From: Spirochaetales bacterium
Lineage (GTDB): Bacteria > Spirochaetota > Spirochaetia > DSM-27196 > SLAA01
Direction: 5' to 3'
NCBI GenBank assembly: GCA_007126415.1
Contig: SLBH01000109.1
Location: 1-12,576, forward strand
Length of the DNA: 12,576 bases
Shown: positions 1-5,664 of the stretch, piece after piece
Numbering within the stretch: position 1 is the first letter of the stretch
Layout of the letters: each line of letters begins with the position of its first letter
Notes under the pieces: generated by a model
Told to the model about the DNA's origin: nothing
What the model saw: the letters and a program-made list of their open reading frames with translations, nothing else
Databases searched by the model: none
Made by a program: the position numbers and the translations under genes

Positions 1-410
1 ATGTTACACCGCCGGTGGCGCTGGCGGCCTACGCCGGTGCGGGGATCGCCGGTGGTAACTCGTTTCAGACAGGCGTCACCGCGTTGAAGTTGGCACTTGC
101 CGGTTTCATCATCCCGTACGTTTTCGCCTTGGATCCAACCATCCTGTTTATTGATGCTACAGGAGTTACCGTTGTGATCGCGGCGCTCACCGCTTCCATC
201 GGGGTTATCGGCCTCGCCGCTGCCGTTCAAGGCCATCTGATAATCCACGCGTTGGTGCATGAGCGGCTGCTGGCGCTGGTTGCTGCGCTTAGCCTTCTGT
301 TTCCGGGCGTTGTTTCGGACTTTGGCGGCATAATCGCTCTTGGGGTGATGGTGCTTCTTCAGCTTGTGCGGGTTAAGCGCGCGCGGCGAGCTTCAGCCGT
401 GGTGACCTGA
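1..410 (+). CDS. TRAP transporter large permease (fused DctQM/DctM type), C-terminal fragment
   Basis: This is the 3' end of an inner-membrane permease of the tripartite ATP-independent periplasmic (TRAP) family; the gene begins upstream of the window. The open frame runs from base 3 to a TGA at 408-410 and gives about 135 residues. It opens with TPPVALAAYAGAGIAGG, a signature I recognise from the last part of TRAP permeases of the fused 4TM/12TM class. It continues through three or four hydrophobic segments and ends in a basic tail (VRVKRARR) that should be cytoplasmic. TRAP systems use ion gradients and a periplasmic binding protein to import organic acids and similar small anions. Its position just before the hydroxylase genes suggests that it imports the substrate of this cluster, but that is inference. 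The 217-base gap and the candidate promoter that follow argue for a separate downstream transcript. The exact TRAP subclass cannot be settled from this fragment. Confidence 0.83.
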   Translation, partial: VTPPVALAAYAGAGIAGGNSFQTGVTALKLALAGFIIPYVFALDPTILFIDATGVTVVIAALTASIGVIGLAAAVQGHLIIHALVHERLLALVAALSLLFPGVVSDFGGIIALGVMVLLQLVRVKRARRASAVVT

Positions 411-487
411 CGAGAGACGGACCCCGGGCGCTCGGCGGTTCCTCAAGAGCAGATCGAGCCGAAGTCTTTCCGCGCTGTAGATCGCCG

Positions 488-506
488 CATCGTGATCATA
501 GCGATG
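488..506. promoter_or_regulatory. Second, weaker inverted repeat upstream of the hydroxylase promoter
   Basis: CATCG (488-492) and CGATG (502-506) are inverted around a 9-base centre that contains the palindrome TGATCA (493-498). It lies about 40 bases before the -35 box and shares the word TGATC with the operator-like palindrome in the promoter spacer. This could be an auxiliary site or chance. Confidence 0.2.
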
Positions 507-546
507 GAGTAGAACGTCGCGGCAAACCTGAGTGGGGCACGCATGT

Positions 547-575
547 TTGACGTGATCGCGCTTCGCGATTATTCT
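547..575 (+). promoter_or_regulatory. Candidate sigma70-like promoter for the molybdenum hydroxylase genes
   Basis: A -35 box TTGACG (547-552, 5 of 6 to consensus) and a -10 box TATTCT (570-575, 4 of 6) are separated by exactly 17 bases. A start of transcription near 582 would leave a leader of about 45 bases before the GTG at 628. The boxes are seen directly; promoter activity is inferred. Confidence 0.42.
553..571. promoter_or_regulatory. Palindromic candidate operator inside the promoter spacer
   Basis: TGATCGCGCTTCGCGATTA is an inverted repeat with a perfect 6-bp core (ATCGCG / CGCGAT around CTT) and 7 of 8 matching positions per arm when extended. It fills the space between the -35 and -10 boxes, where a bound repressor would block RNA polymerase. 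It could instead be a weak hairpin terminator for the TRAP gene, since it is followed by a short T-rich stretch, but there is no proper T run. Confidence 0.35.
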
Positions 576-627
576 CTAAGGATCGAGCGCCGGGCCGTAG
601 CGGACGACAACGGCGCAGAGGGAGGAT

Positions 628-3051
628 GTGATCGGTAGTCGCCCGCACCCGCACCCGTCGGACGGTGCTGTAGGCTCAATCGGGAGCAGCGCGGCACGCA
701 AAGACGCGCCGGACAAGGTGCACGGGCGCACGCGCTACACCGACGACCACCGGCTGCCCGGCATGTTGCACGCGGTGCTCGTTACCAGCCCGGTTGCGCA
801 CGCGGTGATCACCGAGGTCCGCACCACGGCGGCGCGCGCGCTTCCCGGCGTGCGCGGCGTGCTCACCGGCCGCGATTTTCCGCTCCTCGTCGGCCTGTAC
901 CTCGGCGACAAGCCGCCGCTCGCGCGTGATCGCGTGCGCTACTTCGGCGAACCGGTCGCGGCCGTGGTAGCCGACACCGAGCGCGCCGCGCACGCCGCGG
1001 CTGCACGCGTACGGGTCGGCTACCACGAGCAACCGCCGGTGCGCAGCCCCCGCGAAGCGCTGGCGCCCGGCGCGCCCGTCCTGCACCCCGAGCTCGAGCG
1101 GTACGTTCACATCCCGGCGATCATGCCGGAGCCCGGCACCAATATCGGCAATCGCACCAAGATTCGCAAAGGTGACCCCGAGGCTGTGTTTGCCGAGGCT
1201 GCGTCGACCGAGGTCGCGGTTGTGGTGGAAGGAAGCTACAGCTTCCCACCGGCCGATCACGCCGCGATGGAACCCCGTGTCGCGATCGCCGAGATCTGCG
1301 CCGACGGACGTATCGTGATTCGAAGCTCCACCCAGTCGCCGTACGGTGTGCGGGCAATCATGAGCCGCTGTCTCGGGATCCCGCCCGGCAAACTCACCGT
1401 TGCGGTTGCCGAGGTCGGCGGCGGATTCGGCGGCAAGGCAGGCGTACAGCTCGAGCCGCTCGCCTACCTTCTATCTCGCGAGTTCGGGGGGCGGCCGGTT
1501 CGGCTTGCGAACACGCGCGAGCACGACATGGTGAGCTCCCCCGGCGCGCCCGGGTTACAGTCGCGCGTGCGTCTCGCCGCGGGCCGAGACGGCAGGTTGC
1601 TCGCCGCAGATATCGAGTTCTTGTTCGACTCAGGCGGCTACGCCGATTACGCGGTTAACGTGAGCCGAGCGGCCGCGTACTCCTGCACCGGCCCGTATCG
1701 CATCCCACACGTGAAGGCCGACTCGCTCTCGGTCTACACCAACCACCCGTTTGCGACCGCGTATCGCGGGTTCGGTCATATCGAGATGAGCTACTCAATA
1801 GAGCGCACGATGGAGCAGCTCGCCGAGCGCCTCGAGCTCGACCCGGTTGCGTTGCGGCGTCTCAACGCGGTGCAGCCCGGTGACACCACCCCAAGCCAGG
1901 ACGAGCTCGACCCCAACACCGGCGACCTCGCCGCCTGCATAGATCACGCCGCCGAAGCGATTGGGTGGGAGAACGGCGCGCTCACGCGCCTCGATGAGCG
2001 CACCGTGCGCGCGAAGGGCCTCAGCTGTTTCTGGAAAGCCCCGGCAATCCCGACCTTCACCGACGCCGGAGCGCTCATCAGCTTCAACGAAGACGGGAGC
2101 CTGAACCTGATCACCGGCGCGGTCGAGATCGGGCAGGGCATCTACACCGGCCTCGCTCAGATCGTCGCCGAACGTCTTCAGATCAGCCCCGAGGAGGTGC
2201 ACGTGGTCTCGGAGGTCATGACCGACCGCTCCACCCACGACTGGACCACCGCCGCGAGCCGCACGCTTTTTATGTGCGGCCGCGCTGCGCTTGCCGCGGT
2301 TGAGGACGCGGTTGCGCAGATCAGGCAGGTGGCTGCGGCACCGCTGCGTTGCGCCGAGGAGGACCTCGAGGTTGCCGGCGCACGGGTTTTCATCGCCGAC
2401 GATCCGCGGCACGGCCTTGCGCTCGCCGAGGTCGCGAACGGCTACGTCTACCCCGACGGGAACGCGATCGGCGGTCCGGTGATCGGCCGCGGGAAGTACA
2501 TCGCACGGCATCTCAGTCACCTTGACCCCGAAACCGGCGCGGGCCGCCCCGGCCTCGAATGGACGCTCGGTGCCGAGGCGGTTGAGGTGGAGGTTGATTT
2601 GCGCGACGGGCGCTTTCGCGTCTTGAAAGCCGCCTGTGCGATGGACGTTGGAAAGGTTATCAACCCCGCTCTGGCGCGCGGGCAGGTCGTCGGCGCGATG
2701 GCGATGGGTATCGGCTACACCACGCGCGAAGCCTTCGAGTTCGACTCGCGCGAGCGCGTCTTGAACGGTAATCTGCGAGACTACAAACTGCTCCGGTACG
2801 GCGAGCACCCGGAGTACATCGTCCGTTTTGTGGAAACCCCTCAGAACGACGGCCCCTACGGTGCGCGAGGGCTCGGCGAGCAAGGTATCGTCGGTATGCC
2901 GGGTGCGCTCTCGGCGGCGTTCTCGCGCGCGATCGGCGTGCAACTGAACGAGCTCCCGATTACGCCCGAGCGTCTCTGGCTCGCGCTCGAGGACGCGGGA
3001 TCTCCCGACCGCGTGCCGCACCCGGAGGCCTCGCAAGGGGCGGGCTCATGA
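628..3051 (+). CDS. Xanthine dehydrogenase family, molybdopterin-binding (large) subunit
   Basis: This is the catalytic subunit of a cytoplasmic molybdenum hydroxylase, which adds water-derived oxygen to an electron-poor carbon of a heterocycle or aldehyde. The protein is 807 residues, normal for a stand-alone large subunit (about 750-800). The aldehyde oxidase/xanthine dehydrogenase a/b hammerhead domain lies at about 25-140 (APDKVHGRTRYTDD at its start). The molybdopterin-binding halves follow at about 175-420 and 440-770. Visible landmarks are GGGFGGK at 264-270, AYRGFG around Arg380, EIGQGIYTG in the second half, and GARGLGEQG, whose Glu751 matches the catalytic base of the family. Alanine follows GGGFGGK, where bovine xanthine oxidase has the substrate-binding Glu802, so the substrate may not be a classical purine. 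The start is GTG at 628 with GAGGG at 618-622. The frame is closed by a TAG at 598-600, and the next in-frame start would cut the conserved N-terminus. An ATG at 626 is followed at once by TGA and is not used. The stop overlaps the next gene (ATGA). Confidence 0.92.
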   Translation: MIGSRPHPHPSDGAVGSIGSSAARKDAPDKVHGRTRYTDDHRLPGMLHAVLVTSPVAHAVITEVRTTAARALPGVRGVLTGRDFPLLVGLYLGDKPPLARDRVRYFGEPVAAVVADTERAAHAAAARVRVGYHEQPPVRSPREALAPGAPVLHPELERYVHIPAIMPEPGTNIGNRTKIRKGDPEAVFAEAASTEVAVVVEGSYSFPPADHAAMEPRVAIAEICADGRIVIRSSTQSPYGVRAIMSRCLGIPPGKLTVAVAEVGGGFGGKAGVQLEPLAYLLSREFGGRPVRLANTREHDMVSSPGAPGLQSRVRLAAGRDGRLLAADIEFLFDSGGYADYAVNVSRAAAYSCTGPYRIPHVKADSLSVYTNHPFATAYRGFGHIEMSYSIERTMEQLAERLELDPVALRRLNAVQPGDTTPSQDELDPNTGDLAACIDHAAEAIGWENGALTRLDERTVRAKGLSCFWKAPAIPTFTDAGALISFNEDGSLNLITGAVEIGQGIYTGLAQIVAERLQISPEEVHVVSEVMTDRSTHDWTTAASRTLFMCGRAALAAVEDAVAQIRQVAAAPLRCAEEDLEVAGARVFIADDPRHGLALAEVANGYVYPDGNAIGGPVIGRGKYIARHLSHLDPETGAGRPGLEWTLGAEAVEVEVDLRDGRFRVLKAACAMDVGKVINPALARGQVVGAMAMGIGYTTREAFEFDSRERVLNGNLRDYKLLRYGEHPEYIVRFVETPQNDGPYGARGLGEQGIVGMPGALSAAFSRAIGVQLNELPITPERLWLALEDAGSPDRVPHPEASQGAGS

Positions 3052-3938
3052 TTGCGTACGAACTCGAGTATCTGCGTCCCGAAATGGTTGAAGAAGCGGC
3101 GGCTGCGTTTGTCGCGGCGCGCGATGCCGGGCGCAACCCCTGCTACCTCGGCGGCGGCACCGAGGTCGTTACCATGGCGCGAGACGGCAAGGTGCACGCC
3201 GATACGCTGATCGAGCTTGCGCGGCTGCCGGACTGTCGGGTGCTCGATCGCCACGAGGACGAAACGCGCTTCGGCGCGGCGCTCACGCTCAACGAGGTGA
3301 TCGAGGACGGCGACTGCCCGCTCTTGAGCACCGTAGCTCGCGCCGTTGCCGACCACACCGTGCGCAACTCGGTTACGCTCGGCGGCAACATCCTCGGTCT
3401 GCTCCCATACCGAGAGGCGGTTCTCCCGTTCTTGCTGTTCGACGGGCGTGTTGAGATCGCCGGGCCGACGGGTCGACGATGGGAGTTGTTCCCGCCGCTG
3501 TTCGATAAACGTGTGCGGCTGAAGGACGGGGAGTTCGCGATTGCGTTCTCGCTGCCGCGAGCGGCTCGCAACGCGGCCTACTTCTACCGCCGCCGAGAGC
3601 GCGACTCGCGCGTCGACTACCCCCTCGTTGCTTTGGCCATGACGCGGCTTCAACGCGAGCTGCGTTTCGCGGTCTCGGGCGCGTTCGGGTATCCGCTGCG
3701 CCGGCCCGCGGCCGAGCGAGCGCTTACCGAGTTCGGCCCCGTGCGGGCGCGCGCGGGCGCGGGCGCCTCCGCCGATACGCGGTACGCCTCGGCGGTGTCG
3801 GCGGCTCTGGAGGCGCTGCCGCAGCGCTACCATGCCGATATGCGCGCTTCGGCTCAGTATCGCCGGGCGCTGCTCGCGCACGCGCTCGAGGACGGCCTGC
3901 GTGAGCTATCGGGTGCAGGCGTGCAGGACGACGCGTAA
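3048..3938 (+). CDS. Xanthine dehydrogenase family, FAD-binding (medium) subunit
   Basis: This subunit carries FAD and passes electrons from the iron-sulfur clusters to NAD+ or another acceptor. The 296-residue length fits the CO dehydrogenase flavoprotein / molybdopterin dehydrogenase FAD family. The N-terminus EYLRPEMVEEAAAAF is the usual opening of this family. The FAD-binding loops are visible as LGGGTEVV at 34-41 and RNSVTLGGNI at 106-115; the family pattern is a GG-G-T loop and T-x-GGNI. The C-terminal third (about 190-290) corresponds to the CO_deh_flav_C domain. It contains an Arg/Ala/Gly-rich loop at about 228-244 that is less family-like. The ATG at 3048 overlaps the stop of the large subunit gene by 4 bases (ATGA), which predicts translational coupling and equal subunit supply. 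The specific electron acceptor cannot be read from the sequence. Confidence 0.9.
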   Translation: MIAYELEYLRPEMVEEAAAAFVAARDAGRNPCYLGGGTEVVTMARDGKVHADTLIELARLPDCRVLDRHEDETRFGAALTLNEVIEDGDCPLLSTVARAVADHTVRNSVTLGGNILGLLPYREAVLPFLLFDGRVEIAGPTGRRWELFPPLFDKRVRLKDGEFAIAFSLPRAARNAAYFYRRRERDSRVDYPLVALAMTRLQRELRFAVSGAFGYPLRRPAAERALTEFGPVRARAGAGASADTRYASAVSAALEALPQRYHADMRASAQYRRALLAHALEDGLRELSGAGVQDDA

Positions 3939-3986
3939 CGCGAGCATGCGAAACACACACAAGCCGAATGAAGGAGGAGATGTGCC

Positions 3987-4460
3987 ATGAAACGCTACGA
4001 CGGGTTGCTGTCCATAGAGCTCGCGGTAAACGGCGAGCGTTACCAAGCCTCGGTAACGCCGGGCGACACGCTCTTGCACAGCCTCCGGAGCACGCTGGGG
4101 CTGACCGGAACCAAGCTCGGCTGCGAGAACGGCGACTGTGGTGCCTGCACGGTGTTGCTCGAAGGCAAACCGGTGAAGTCGTGCTACACCTTAACGCTCG
4201 CGGCCGAGGGGCGCGAGATAACCACGATCGAAGGACTACGCGAGACGCCGGTGCAGCAGGCCTTCGCGGCGGCCTACGGGTTTCAGTGCGGCTACTGCAC
4301 CCCGGGCTTTGTGCTGAACACGCACGCGCTGCTGCAGCGTCACCCGAAGCCCGACGAAGCCACAACACGCGAGTGGCTCGAGAGCAATCTCTGCCGTTGC
4401 ACCGGCTACGAAACGATCGCCGAGGCGGTGCAGCTCGCCTCCGAGTCGGAGCCTCAGTAG
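3987..4460 (+). CDS. Xanthine dehydrogenase family, [2Fe-2S] (small) subunit
   Basis: This is the electron-transfer subunit of the hydroxylase, carrying two [2Fe-2S] clusters between the molybdenum centre and FAD. At 157 residues it has the standard length. All eight ligand cysteines are present. Cys46, Cys51, Cys54 and Cys66 (GCENGDCGACTVL and KSCYTL) form the plant-ferredoxin-like N-terminal cluster. Cys101, Cys104, Cys136 and Cys138 (CGYCTPG and CRCTGYE) form the C-terminal helical cluster. The start at 3987 is well supported by a strong Shine-Dalgarno sequence AAGGAGGAG (3971-3979) with 7-base spacing. An out-of-frame ATG at 3968 lies just before it. The gene follows the FAD subunit after 48 bases, giving the order large-medium-small. 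It ends 7 bases from the stop of the convergent carbamate kinase gene, within a 14-bp tandem duplication. Confidence 0.94.
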   Translation: MKRYDGLLSIELAVNGERYQASVTPGDTLLHSLRSTLGLTGTKLGCENGDCGACTVLLEGKPVKSCYTLTLAAEGREITTIEGLRETPVQQAFAAAYGFQCGYCTPGFVLNTHALLQRHPKPDEATTREWLESNLCRCTGYETIAEAVQLASESEPQ

Positions 4461-4479
4461 GCGACACTCAGTAGGCGAC
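4453..4479. repeat. 14-bp tandem duplication across two convergent stop codons
   Basis: The 13-base word CTCAGTAGGCGAC occurs at 4453-4465 and again at 4467-4479, separated by one A, so the period is 14. The first copy holds the TAG (4458-4460) that ends the [2Fe-2S] subunit. The second copy holds, on the other strand, the TGA (complement of 4468-4470) that ends carbamate kinase. There is no room for a conventional terminator between these genes. Confidence 0.85.
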
Positions 4480-5442
4480 GATCTGCGTACCGGCGGCGCC
4501 GTGCATCGCCTCGACGACGTTATCGACATCGGTGATTACGACGCGGTTCTTGGGGTTCGCCTGCACGAACTCTATCGCGGCCATCATCTTCGGCCCCATG
4601 GATCCGGGGGGGAACTCGCCTTCCTGAAAGTAGTGACGAGCTTGCGCCAAGGTAATCCGAGAAAGCTGCTGCTCCTCCGGCGTGCCGAACCGTAGCGCCA
4701 CTTTGGGAACTCCGGTGATGATAATCAGGGTACGCGCCCCGACCGCGATCGCGAGCTTCATGCTCGCGAGGTCTTTGTCTATTACGCAGTCTACGCCCTC
4801 GATCGTACCGTCGTCTTCGTAGTAGACCGGAATGCCGCCGCCTCCGCCGGTGATCAAGACGTACTGTTGGCGTAGCAGCAAATTGATCGCGTCTTTTTCG
4901 ACGATATCGATCGGATAGGGCGAGGCGACGTAACGCCGGTATCCGCGGTTGGAGTCGGGCTTGATCAGCCAGCCCTTCTCTTTCGAGAGCTGCTCGGCCT
5001 GTTCTTGGGTATAGAACGGGCCGATCGGCTTGGTGGGGTGATCCATCGCAGGGTCGTAGCGATCCACGATTACCTGAGCGGGAACCGTGACGACGTTCTT
5101 CCAGATGTTCTCCCCCACCATCACGTCGTAGAGACACTGCTCGATCATGTAGCCCATCGAGCCGCAGGTCATTGCGTCGGCAATTCCGAGTGGAATCTCC
5201 GGAACCTCCTCGCTCGCACGGTCACTCTGCAGCATGAGATTGCCGACCTGGGGCCCATTGCCGTGCGTCAGGATGAAGTTGTAGCCTTGTTTCAACAACT
5301 CCACCACCGGGCGCATCGAGCGGCGCGTGTTTGCGAACTGCTCGGTAAACGTCCCCTTCTGACCTTTGTCGATAATTGAGTTGCCGCCGAGGGCAATAAC
5401 CGAAAGCTTCTCGGGATCAACGGTCGGCGTGTTGCTCTTCAC
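4468..5442 (-). CDS. arcC: Carbamate kinase
   Basis: The enzyme transfers phosphate from carbamoyl phosphate to ADP, giving ATP, CO2 and ammonia; in catabolic clusters this is a substrate-level phosphorylation step. The 324-residue product is slightly longer than the usual 300-315, mainly through about 12 extra N-terminal residues. Amino-acid-kinase fold motifs are clear: SVIALGGNSI at 14-23 (the family often has LGGNAL), THGNGPQVG at 59-67, TGGGGGIPV at 198-206, VIDKDLAS at 220-227 and GSMGPKM at 280-286. The last two carry the lysines expected to contact phosphate and nucleotide. The start is GTG (complement of 5440-5442), with GAGGG (complement of 5449-5453) six bases upstream. An ATG 3 bases further up is in another frame and stops after two codons. 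The gene is divergent from allH, and its neighbours supply the carbamoyl phosphate source expected for its role. It is the functional counterpart of E. coli AllK (formerly YbcF). Confidence 0.95.
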   Translation of the reverse strand: MKSNTPTVDPEKLSVIALGGNSIIDKGQKGTFTEQFANTRRSMRPVVELLKQGYNFILTHGNGPQVGNLMLQSDRASEEVPEIPLGIADAMTCGSMGYMIEQCLYDVMVGENIWKNVVTVPAQVIVDRYDPAMDHPTKPIGPFYTQEQAEQLSKEKGWLIKPDSNRGYRRYVASPYPIDIVEKDAINLLLRQQYVLITGGGGGIPVYYEDDGTIEGVDCVIDKDLASMKLAIAVGARTLIIITGVPKVALRFGTPEEQQLSRITLAQARHYFQEGEFPPGSMGPKMMAAIEFVQANPKNRVVITDVDNVVEAMHGAAGTQIVAY

Positions 5443-5471
5443 TTCATTCCCTCACGCAACTGTAGTAGTGT

Positions 5472-5495
5472 TGTTATAAAGGCTTGATTGTAACA
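5472..5495. promoter_or_regulatory. Inverted repeat over the carbamate kinase promoter -10 region
   Basis: TGTTA at 5472-5476 and TAACA at 5491-5495 form inverted half-sites 14 bases apart in an AT-rich island. The pair overlaps the candidate -10 box and start point for the minus-strand gene, a typical repressor position. The half-sites are short, so chance is possible. Confidence 0.25.
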
Positions 5496-5516
5496 CCGCA
5501 TGCGCAGATCGGGCAA
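5487..5516 (-). promoter_or_regulatory. Candidate sigma70-like promoter for carbamate kinase
   Basis: Read on the minus strand, a -35 box TTGCCC (complement of 5511-5516, 4 of 6) and a -10 box TACAAT (complement of 5487-5492, 5 of 6) are 18 bases apart. Transcription would start near 5480, leaving a leader of about 38 bases before the GTG. The -35 box touches the perfect palindrome at 5516-5525. Confidence 0.38.
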
Positions 5517-5525
5517 TTTCGAAAT
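5516..5525. promoter_or_regulatory. Perfect 10-bp palindrome in the divergent regulatory region
   Basis: ATTTCGAAAT is its own reverse complement and touches the -35 box of the minus-strand candidate promoter. It is flanked by three copies of ATCGGG at 5508-5513, 5524-5529 and 5532-5537. It is a plausible binding site for a dimeric regulator acting on the divergent genes; no regulator gene is visible in the window. Confidence 0.28.
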
Positions 5526-5554
5526 CGGGTGATCGGGTGCGCCCGCGCCGCACT

Positions 5555-5582
5555 CGCCACACTCGTCGCCACACCCGTCGCC
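5555..5582. repeat. 12-bp direct repeat touching the allH -35 box
   Basis: CGCCACACTCGT (5555-5566) is followed directly by CGCCACACCCGT (5567-5578, 11 of 12 identical) and a partial third copy CGCC (5579-5582). The repeat ends exactly where the -35 box TTGACA begins, the place where activators commonly bind next to RNA polymerase. Confidence 0.5.
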
Positions 5583-5611
5583 TTGACAACAGACCGCCGA
5601 GGCACAAGAAT
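5583..5611 (+). promoter_or_regulatory. Candidate sigma70-like promoter for the allH-to-amidase operon
   Basis: A perfect -35 box TTGACA (5583-5588) and a -10 box AAGAAT (5606-5611, 4 of 6) are 17 bases apart. Transcription would start near 5618, about 47 bases before the ATG of allH. The weaker -10 box together with the adjoining repeat would suit activated rather than constitutive expression; that is inference. Confidence 0.48.
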
Positions 5612-5664
5612 GAAGCTGTTAGGTTTGCTCGGTCCTTATCTCAGTGAACTTCTCGTGAGCAATC

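Noticed and set aside
551..580. Rho-independent terminator for the TRAP gene
   Set aside because: The hairpin stem is only 6 bp with G-T extensions, and no run of T follows. Its exact fit between -35 and -10 boxes makes an operator the better reading, though a terminator is not excluded.
1795..3036. Long minus-strand open frame (413 codons) opposite the hydroxylase large subunit
   Set aside because: It lies wholly within a gene with clear family motifs on the + strand. Its Arg/Val/Asp/Ala-rich product has no recognisable domain and is the usual mirror frame of GC-rich coding DNA.
2856..3881. Minus-strand open frame of 341 codons across the large and FAD subunit genes
   Set aside because: It spans two well-supported + strand genes; its composition is Arg-rich with no motif and no ribosome site I can support.
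628..4460. Firm assignment as xanthine dehydrogenase (xdhABC/pucCDE)
   Set aside because: The family is certain but the substrate is not: the purine-binding Glu is replaced and no other purine gene is visible, so no specific gene symbols were given.
3968..4474. Alternative plus-strand frame starting at ATG 3968 over the [2Fe-2S] gene
   Set aside because: The eight-cysteine ferredoxin-like protein is in the frame starting at 3987 with an ideal ribosome site. The other frame is Arg/His-rich and featureless.
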